DNA of 11,764 bases from Paracoccaceae bacterium (GTDB taxonomy: Bacteria; Pseudomonadota; Alphaproteobacteria; Rhodobacterales; Rhodobacteraceae), in NCBI GenBank assembly GCA_011525185.1, contig WTIQ01000403.1, positions 4,201-15,964 on the forward strand. The letters are read 5' to 3'. Both the position numbers and the translations under genes were made by a program. Below are positions 7,031-11,764 of this stretch, in pieces; position 1 is the stretch's first letter; each line of letters begins with the position of its first letter. The notes under the pieces are model-generated. The model was not told the DNA's origin and searched no databases. It saw nothing but the letters and a program-made list of their open reading frames with translations.

Positions 7031-7342
7031 CTAATGCGTCCAGACCGTTTTACGATCTGTCGCAAAATTCTCGCCATATCCCCGCGGCCGAATATTGGCT
7101 TTGCGTTTTTTAGGCTCGCTCACGATCGCATCAATTCCTTTGTTGCGCGCGTACTCTAGTGCTTCCTCTTTACTATCAAAGCAAAGCTTGACCTGGGTCT
7201 GAGTATCTGCGCTTGACGTCCAACCCATCAAAGGGTCCAGTGAGCGCGCATCGCTTTGATCAAATTCCAATACCCATTGATGCGTTTTCGCAGTGCCCGA
7301 TGACATTGCAGTTCGACTAGGTTTATAGATACGTGCACGCAT
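7031..7342 (-). CDS. NDUFS4-like NADH dehydrogenase (complex I) accessory subunit
   Basis: 103-residue protein of the 'ETC complex I subunit conserved region' family, homologous to mitochondrial NDUFS4 (18-kDa subunit) and found in alphaproteobacteria. Visible: the N-terminal RARIYKPSRTAMSSG, the hallmark LDPLMGWTSSADTQTQVKLCFDSKEEALEYARNKG (35-69) and the C-terminal YGENF...WTH. It would sit peripherally on the hydrophilic arm of respiratory complex I, near the NADH-oxidising module, as a stabilising subunit; it has no catalytic residues. The ATG is preceded by AAGGAG (7354-7349) with 6-nt spacing. A promoter is visible just upstream. It is transcribed divergently from uvrB and is not functionally linked to the pca genes that follow 63 bp downstream on the same strand, although read-through is possible. 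Confidence 0.93.
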   Translation of the reverse strand: MRARIYKPSRTAMSSGTAKTHQWVLEFDQSDARSLDPLMGWTSSADTQTQVKLCFDSKEEALEYARNKGIDAIVSEPKKRKANIRPRGYGENFATDRKTVWTH

Positions 7343-7363
7343 AGAAAGCTCCTTCTAATTTAC

Positions 7364-7392
7364 TCTATATGATCCAAAACATCATCTGTAAA
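7364..7392 (-). promoter_or_regulatory. Sigma70-type promoter for the NDUFS4-like gene
   Basis: On the minus strand, TTTACA (7392-7387, five of six to the -35 consensus) is separated by exactly 17 bp from TATAGA (7369-7364, four of six to the -10 consensus). Transcription would begin near 7357, giving a short leader of about 15 nt that holds the AAGGAG ribosome-binding sequence. Confidence 0.55.
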
Positions 7393-7410
7393 TACGCAGC
7401 ACTGCATCAC

Positions 7411-7444
7411 GGTACATGATTTTGAATGGGCTCACAGGTACATG
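7411..7444. repeat. Direct repeat GGTACATG in uvrB upstream region
   Basis: Two identical 8-bp copies at 7411-7418 and 7437-7444, start to start 26 bp, in the divergent region between the NDUFS4-like gene and uvrB. Both follow a 'tcac' context. The second copy falls in the spacer of a possible weak uvrB promoter, so the pair could be a regulator site; chance is also possible. Confidence 0.35.
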
Positions 7445-7449
7445 TTAAT
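7422..7449 (+). promoter_or_regulatory. Possible weak promoter for uvrB
   Basis: TTGAAT (7422-7427), a 16-bp spacer, then GTTAAT (7444-7449); each hexamer matches four of six consensus positions. It would give a leader of roughly 55-60 nt before the uvrB ATG. No alphaproteobacterial SOS box (GTTC-N7-GTTC) is present anywhere in 7343-7513. Confidence 0.3.
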
Positions 7450-7513
7450 CTCCAAATTCTGATTGAAAACAGGCGATAAATTCTTATCTCGTAAGAGGAG
7501 CTAGGAAGAGACT

Positions 7514-9691
7514 ATGGCAGAAGATTTACTAGGACACGCAGCAGGGAATGTGAAGTCGCGGCCCAAGTTAGAGGGCGGTGTTCAATTTGAAATGCAAACC
7601 GAATTCCAACCCGCAGGTGATCAACCAACCGCGATAACTGAATTGGCAGGTGGCATCAATTCTGGGGAACGTGATCAAGTACTACTTGGGGCCACGGGAA
7701 CTGGAAAAACTTTTACCATGGCAAAAATCATCGAAGAAACCCAAAGACCTGCGATTATCTTAGCCCCAAACAAAACACTGGCCGCTCAATTATATGGTGA
7801 ATTTAAGGGATTTTTTCCGAACAATTCAGTCGAATATTTTGTCAGTTTCTACGATTATTACCAACCAGAAGCCTATGTGCCACGCTCGGACACTTACATT
7901 GAAAAAGAAAGCCAGATTAACGAACAAATTGACCGCATGCGTCATTCTGCAACGCGGGCCTTGTTGGAACGCGATGATGTGATCATCGTTGCCTCCGTCT
8001 CCTGTATCTATGGGATCGGCTCGGTCGAGACCTATGGTGCGATGACGCAGGATTTAAAGGTCGGTGGATCCTACAATCAGCGTCAAGTCATGGCGGACCT
8101 TGTGGCGCAGCAATATCGCCGAAACGATCAGGCTTTTCAACGAGGTTCTTTTCGCGTGCGTGGTGATAGCCTCGAAATTTTTCCCGCCCACTTGGAGGAC
8201 CGCGCTTGGAAACTCTCCTTTTTTGGGGATGAACTCGAAAGCATCACAGAATTCGATCCTCTCACTGGTGAAAAGACCGATAGTTTCAAGCAAATTCGCG
8301 TTTATGCAAATTCGCATTACGTTACGCCAAAGCCTACGATGCAACAGGCGATCATCAGCATAAAGAAGGAACTCAGACATCGCCTTGACCAATTGGTGGA
8401 TGAGGGCAAACTCCTTGAGGCCCAGCGTCTCGAACAACGCACAAATTTCGATCTTGAAATGCTCGAAGCCACAGGTGTGTGTAATGGTATTGAAAACTAT
8501 TCCCGTTATTTGACGGGGCGTGCACCTGGTGAGCCGCCACCCACATTATTTGAATTTATTCCAGATAATGCCATCGTGTTCGCAGATGAAAGCCATGTTT
8601 CCATTCCTCAGATCGGAGGCATGTATCGCGGCGACCATCGGCGTAAATTTACGCTCGCAGAACACGGCTTCCGCCTGCCCTCTTGCATGGACAATCGTCC
8701 GCTTAAGTTTGAGGAATGGAATGCCATGCGCCCGCAGAGCATTTACGTGAGTGCCACCCCCGCGGGGTGGGAACTTGAGCAATCTGGTGGGGTCTTCACA
8801 GAGCAAGTCATCCGTCCAACAGGTCTCCTTGATCCTGAAGTTGAAATCCGACCTGTGGATATGCAGGTCGATGACCTTTTGGATGAAGTGCGAAAGGTTG
8901 CGCAAAAAGGCTTTCGCACACTCGTCACCACGCTCACAAAACGCATGGCAGAGGATTTGACCGAGTATATGCACGAGCAAGGCATTCGTGTGCGTTATAT
9001 GCATTCCGACATCGACACCCTTGAGCGCATAGAGATTTTACGCGACTTGCGACTGGGTGCCTTTGACGTCTTGATTGGCATCAACTTGTTGAGGGAAGGG
9101 TTGGATATCCCCGAATGTGGGCTTGTCGCTATCCTTGACGCTGACAAGGAGGGCTTTTTGCGCTCAGAGACCTCGCTCGTTCAAACCATTGGGCGTGCAG
9201 CACGTAATAATGAGGGGCGCGTTATCATGTATGCAGATCGGATCACGGGATCTATGGAACGCGCACTGGCCGAAACAAACCGACGCCGCGCCAAACAAAT
9301 TGCCTATAATGAAGAGCACGGGATCACCCCTGAAACGGTGAAAAAGAACGTAGATGATATTATGGCCGGTCTCTATCAGGGCGATACAGATCAGTCCCGC
9401 ATCACAGCGCAGGTTGATAAGCCCCTTGTAGGGGCGAATTTGCAGGCTGTTCTAGATGGTCTTAAAGCAGATATGCGCAAAGCTGCTGAGAATTTGGAAT
9501 TTGAAGAGGCGGCGCGGCTTCGGGATGAAGTGAAACGCCTTGAAGCCGTTGATCTCGCTGTGGCCGATGACCCCTTAGCACGACAAGCAGCCGTTGCTGC
9601 AGCCAGCGAGCCCAACAGAACCAAAGGACGTTCAAGTGCTGGGAAGGGCGGCACCCGCACCTATCGCGGCAAAGCACAAAAGAAGTTTTGA
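7514..9691 (+). CDS. uvrB: Excinuclease ABC subunit B (UvrB)
   Basis: ATP-dependent DNA-damage recognition helicase of nucleotide excision repair; it receives damaged DNA from UvrA, opens the strand with its beta-hairpin and recruits UvrC for incision. 725 residues, somewhat longer than the E. coli protein (about 673) because of an N-terminal extension of about 25 residues before MQTEFQPAGDQP and a basic, low-complexity tail after residue 690 (KGRSSAGKGGTRTYRG). Visible: Walker A GATGTGKTF (59-67), the beta-hairpin YDYYQPEAYVP (113-123), the DEAD-type box DESH (358-361), helicase motifs NLLREGLDIPE (524-534) and QTIGRAARN (557-565), and the UVR domain for UvrC/UvrA contact (about 645-679). 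The ATG at 7514 has AGGAAG 5 nt upstream. It is a single gene, convergent with leuB. Confidence 0.98.
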   Translation: MAEDLLGHAAGNVKSRPKLEGGVQFEMQTEFQPAGDQPTAITELAGGINSGERDQVLLGATGTGKTFTMAKIIEETQRPAIILAPNKTLAAQLYGEFKGFFPNNSVEYFVSFYDYYQPEAYVPRSDTYIEKESQINEQIDRMRHSATRALLERDDVIIVASVSCIYGIGSVETYGAMTQDLKVGGSYNQRQVMADLVAQQYRRNDQAFQRGSFRVRGDSLEIFPAHLEDRAWKLSFFGDELESITEFDPLTGEKTDSFKQIRVYANSHYVTPKPTMQQAIISIKKELRHRLDQLVDEGKLLEAQRLEQRTNFDLEMLEATGVCNGIENYSRYLTGRAPGEPPPTLFEFIPDNAIVFADESHVSIPQIGGMYRGDHRRKFTLAEHGFRLPSCMDNRPLKFEEWNAMRPQSIYVSATPAGWELEQSGGVFTEQVIRPTGLLDPEVEIRPVDMQVDDLLDEVRKVAQKGFRTLVTTLTKRMAEDLTEYMHEQGIRVRYMHSDIDTLERIEILRDLRLGAFDVLIGINLLREGLDIPECGLVAILDADKEGFLRSETSLVQTIGRAARNNEGRVIMYADRITGSMERALAETNRRRAKQIAYNEEHGITPETVKKNVDDIMAGLYQGDTDQSRITAQVDKPLVGANLQAVLDGLKADMRKAAENLEFEEAARLRDEVKRLEAVDLAVADDPLARQAAVAAASEPNRTKGRSSAGKGGTRTYRGKAQKKF

Positions 9692-9759
9692 TACCTAGGA
9701 CGCTTCGCGACTAGACTAAGAACGCAGGAGATGCTGATTTATACTTCTCCATAAAACTG

Positions 9760-9777
9760 CGTCTTTTGAAAAAGACG
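9760..9777 (-). terminator. Candidate leuB terminator hairpin
   Basis: Perfect 8-bp inverted repeat CGTCTTTT-GA-AAAAGACG. Read on the minus strand it is followed by CAGTTTTAT, a short imperfect T-tract, so it may end leuB transcription about 90 bp after the stop. With a realistic loop the stem is six pairs, mostly A-T near the loop, so efficiency is uncertain. Confidence 0.35.
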
Positions 9778-9834
9778 ACAAAGCCTATCTCGATAGGTTC
9801 AGTCCTCATGCAGCGAGTGAGGTAAAGGCTTATT

Positions 9835-9854
9835 GCTCAAGGAACTGCTTGAGC
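9835..9854 (+). terminator. Candidate uvrB terminator hairpin
   Basis: Perfect 7-bp stem GCTCAAG/CTTGAGC with loop GAACTG, followed on the plus strand by GCTCTTT. It could end transcripts reading out of uvrB, or on the other strand form a first hairpin just 12 bp after the leuB stop codon. The T-tract is weak on both strands. Confidence 0.35.
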
Positions 9855-9865
9855 GCTCTTTACGC

Positions 9866-10966
9866 CTAGTTTCCCAAAGCCTTTAAAATGGCATCACCCA
9901 TTTCGGCAGTGCTCACAGGAGTACCACCTTCAGGTCCCATGAGATCGGGAGTTCGGAGACCATCAGCGAGCACAGATTCAATCGCGTTTTCAAGATGTGT
10001 CGCCTCTTCTCCACGGTCGAAAGAATAGCGCAGAGCCATCGCAAAGCTTAAAATACAGGCAATTGGATTGGCCTTCCCTTGCCCCGCAATATCGGGGGCT
10101 GATCCATGAACGGGTTCATACATGGCTTTGGGTCTGCCGTTTGCCATGATCGGGCCGAGCGTGGCAGAAGGAAGCATTCCCAAACTCCCCGTCAGCATCG
10201 CAGCCGCATCAGAGAGAAGATCGCCAAACAGGTTATCGGTGACAATTACATCGAACTGTTTGGGCCAGCGGCAGAGCTGCATTGCACCTGCATCCGCATA
10301 CATATGGCTCAGTTCCACATCGGGGTAATCTTCGTCGTGCACCTTTTGAACAACTTCACGCCAAAGAATGCCGCTTTCCATCACATTGGCTTTTTCCATC
10401 GAGCACACTTTGTTATTGCGCCGCCGCGCAAGCTCAAAAGCGCTACGGGCCACGCGGTCAATCTCGCTTTCGGAGTAGCGCTGAGTATTGATCCCAACCC
10501 GCTCGTTACCTTCTTCGAAAATGCCACGCGGCTCACCGAAATAAACGCCCGACGTACTTTCACGCACAATCATGATGTCGAGACCTGCAACCACATGCTT
10601 TTTCAAAGAAGAGAAATCCGCAAGCGCATCAAAGCATTGCGCAGGGCGCAGATTGGCAAAAAGATCCATCTCTTTGCGTAGCCGCAGGAGACCGCGTTCG
10701 GGTTTCAGAGAAAAATCAAGCGTGTCGTACTTGGGCCCCCCCACTGCACCAAGGAGGACTGCATCTACCTCTTGCGCTTTAGCCATTGTATCATCATGTA
10801 GAGGCACTCCATGCGCATCATAGGCCGCGCCCCCAACAAGGCCTTCATCAATATCAAACTCAAGATCGCGATTGGCAAAAAACCAATCGATCACCTTACG
10901 CACTTCGGTCATCACCTCCGGCCCAATGCCATCGCCTGGTAAAATCAATAAGGAAGGTTTTGTCAT
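9866..10966 (-). CDS. leuB: 3-isopropylmalate dehydrogenase (LeuB)
   Basis: NAD-dependent oxidative decarboxylase of leucine biosynthesis: converts 3-isopropylmalate to 4-methyl-2-oxopentanoate in the cytoplasm. 366 residues, the usual length. Visible: the N-terminal LPGDGIGPEV (9-18), substrate-binding arginines in GLLRLRKEMDLFANLRP (95, 97, 107) and Arg135 in VRESTSGVYFGE, Tyr142, Lys192 in MEKANVM, the family signature TDNLFGDLLSDAAAMLTGSLG (243-263) with metal-binding aspartates, and the NAD-binding loop HGSAPDIAGQGKANP (287-301). The ribosome-binding site is weak: AGGA lies about 11 nt before the ATG. leuC and leuD are not in the window. A decayed regulator fragment lies immediately upstream. 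Confidence 0.98.
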   Translation of the reverse strand: MTKPSLLILPGDGIGPEVMTEVRKVIDWFFANRDLEFDIDEGLVGGAAYDAHGVPLHDDTMAKAQEVDAVLLGAVGGPKYDTLDFSLKPERGLLRLRKEMDLFANLRPAQCFDALADFSSLKKHVVAGLDIMIVRESTSGVYFGEPRGIFEEGNERVGINTQRYSESEIDRVARSAFELARRRNNKVCSMEKANVMESGILWREVVQKVHDEDYPDVELSHMYADAGAMQLCRWPKQFDVIVTDNLFGDLLSDAAAMLTGSLGMLPSATLGPIMANGRPKAMYEPVHGSAPDIAGQGKANPIACILSFAMALRYSFDRGEEATHLENAIESVLADGLRTPDLMGPEGGTPVSTAEMGDAILKALGN

Positions 10967-11059
10967 CTTTCAGCAGATCCTGATCTCGTGTTTTTGTTCC
11001 CTAAGCGCCTAGCGCGAATAGGCCCCAGACGCAATATCAATAGAGCCTTTGTGCCCCAC

Positions 11060-11460
11060 TCAACGCAGAGCTGGCCGTAACCCGATTTCAAGCCGTTCCC
11101 AAACTAAGCGCACACTTGGAATGCATAGCATTTTTTCGTGTGCGGCAAGCGAGACATCAAGCGCGGGCAGTTCATAGTCTGGAAATAGCTGTTCTAGGGT
11201 GAGGTCTTTTTGAGCGATCCTAGTTTGAACAAACCCAACCCGAAGACTCGCTTTTATCAATATCAAATACGTTGGATGATCGTCGCAACGGGTCGAAAAA
11301 CAATCGCTCTTGGCACCATAATGTCAATTCCCAAAATGCGGCACAAACCTTTGGAAGATCTCTGCATACGTGCGTGTCCATTCAGAAATGAGGTCCGTGA
11401 ATGCCTCCGCAGGCGCAGACCCGTGGCGCCACCTAGCAAAGTGTTTTTGCAATCGTATTT
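11060..11460 (-). pseudogene. Decayed LysR-type regulator, C-terminal fragment with frameshifts
   Basis: On the minus strand, 11266-11060 encodes a segment like the end of a LysR effector-binding domain (VGFVQTRIAQKDLTLEQLFPDYELPALDVSLAAHEK, then VWERLEIGLRPALR and TGA). The same frame continues upstream of its first possible start (TTG) as TRCDDHPTYLILIKASLRVGF, typical of this domain, but meets TGA at 11326-11324. Between about 11345 and 11296 the matching text is in the neighbouring frame (RILGIDIMVPRAIVF). Before that, about 11452-11345, the first frame again looks coding (KHFARWRHGSAPAEAFTDLISEWTR). The pattern fits a +1 and a compensating -1 frameshift. The N-terminal winged helix-turn-helix (about 170 residues) is absent: only about 120 bp separate this from the next gene. 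Sequencing error could explain the shifts but not the missing half. Family call by eye. Confidence 0.55.
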
Positions 11461-11462
11461 TT

Positions 11463-11582
11463 TTATGCAGAGGTCATTTTTATTGAAATGAGTTGCCGCT
11501 CATATCATTGATGATCGTGTATTTTGTGGACGGTTCCCAGATTTTATCCACACCAATGTGCAAACAGCATTTGAAACAGCCG
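11463..11582. other. Intergenic, no gene seen
   Basis: About 120 bp between the regulator remnant and the membrane-protein stop. It contains only short A+T-rich stretches and a 7-bp direct repeat (GCTGTTT on the minus strand, 12 bp apart, just after the stop at 11583). No LysR helix-turn-helix remnant, promoter or RNA gene was recognised. Confidence 0.4.
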
Positions 11583-11764
11583 TTAACCCATTGCTTTAGG
11601 ATCAACCTCGGCCGCCTCGGAGCTCTTTGCGGCGGTTTGATCCCTCTGCCCTTCCAAAACTTCAACAATGCGCAACAGTGCAATTCCACGCATCAAAGCC
11701 GTCAGAGGCAAAAAACAATACGCAATAAGCGTCCAAACCAAGGTTACATCATTTATGACCAACA
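11583..11764 (-). CDS. Membrane protein C-terminus (partial, unknown function)
   Basis: An open minus-strand frame runs in from the window edge and stops at TAA (11585-11583), giving about 59 visible C-terminal residues. It contains one clear hydrophobic segment, VTLVWTLIAYCFLPLTALMRGIALL, ended by a basic residue and an amphipathic stretch RIVEVLEGQRD, then an acidic/alanine-rich tail (TAAKSSEAAEVDPKAMG). The pattern fits an inner-membrane protein with a cytoplasmic C-terminal tail. I do not recognise the family. It lies upstream of leuB in the same direction, separated by the decayed regulator. It is too short to judge further; codon use and the clean hydrophobic segment make it likely to be real. 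Confidence 0.6.
   Translation of the reverse strand, partial: LVINDVTLVWTLIAYCFLPLTALMRGIALLRIVEVLEGQRDQTAAKSSEAAEVDPKAMG

Larger units (their letters stand above)
9722..9854. other. Intergenic region dense in inverted repeats (possible structured RNA or terminators)
   Basis: The 174-bp spacer between convergent uvrB and leuB holds several perfect inverted repeats: ACGCAG/CTGCGT (9722-9727 with 9757-9762), CGTCTTTT/AAAAGACG (9760-9777), AAGCCT/AGGCTT (9781-9786 with 9826-9831) enclosing CCTAT-CTCG-ATAGG (9784-9797, partly competing with the outer stem) and CCTCA/TGAGG (9804-9808 with 9818-9822), then GCTCAAG/CTTGAGC (9835-9854). The first two share CGT at 9760-9762 and are mutually exclusive. 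The middle set can fold into a three-way junction. The simplest reading is terminators for the two facing genes; a small RNA or structured 3' UTR is possible. It is not recognised as a known RNA family. Confidence 0.4.

Noticed and set aside
9790..9812. GGTTCAGTCC resembling a tRNA T-arm
   Set aside because: The loop is one base short, and no matching acceptor stem, D-arm or anticodon arm can be drawn around it.
10106..10681. 191-codon plus-strand open frame
   Set aside because: Antisense shadow of leuB, with no recognisable motif or ribosome-binding site.
11210..11491. 93-codon plus-strand open frame in the region upstream of leuB
   Set aside because: Very basic, no family resemblance; the minus strand of the same stretch reads as LysR-like sequence, so this looks like a chance frame.
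1..11764. CRISPR arrays, insertion sequences, prophage or attachment sites
   Set aside because: No regularly spaced repeats, transposase-like frames or integrase genes were seen on either strand.

Overview
The window looks like chromosomal DNA from an alphaproteobacterium, most likely a marine Rhodobacteraceae/Roseobacter-type organism of moderate GC. The grounds are an NDUFS4-like complex I accessory subunit (a family of alphaproteobacteria and mitochondria), an FAD monooxygenase paired with a DUF2783 protein, and an aromatic-catabolism block set among core genes. The taxonomic call is inference from gene content; no rRNA is present.

Left part (1-2759, + strand): the 3' end of a flavin-dependent aromatic-ring monooxygenase whose N-terminus lies outside the window, a small DUF2783 gene overlapping it, and pobA (4-hydroxybenzoate 3-monooxygenase), which makes protocatechuate.

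Centre left (2753-6967, - strand): a tight operon read right to left: pcaC, pcaH, pcaG, a beta-keto acid cleavage enzyme (BKACE/DUF849 family) and an acetolactate-synthase-like thiamine-diphosphate enzyme. PcaHG opens the protocatechuate ring and PcaC acts two steps later. No pcaB, pcaD, pcaIJ, pcaF or pathway regulator is visible. BKACE sits where the CoA-transferase/thiolase genes would be expected, which suggests that beta-ketoadipate is cleaved with acetyl-CoA directly to acetoacetate and succinyl-CoA. This variant lower pathway, together with the unassigned ThDP enzyme, is the most interesting biology here. The pobA and ThDP-enzyme genes converge and overlap by 7 bp.

Centre right (7031-9691): the NDUFS4-like gene (-) and uvrB (+) diverge from a 171-bp intergenic region with a good minus-strand promoter and a GGTACATG direct repeat. 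A 7-bp-arm inverted repeat lies between the NDUFS4-like gene and pcaC and is a candidate operator.

Right part (9692-11764): a 174-bp spacer rich in inverted repeats separates the convergent uvrB and leuB (-). Upstream of leuB lies an apparent decayed C-terminal fragment of a LysR-type regulator, in two reading frames and without its DNA-binding part. At the edge is the C-terminus of a small membrane protein, also on the minus strand.
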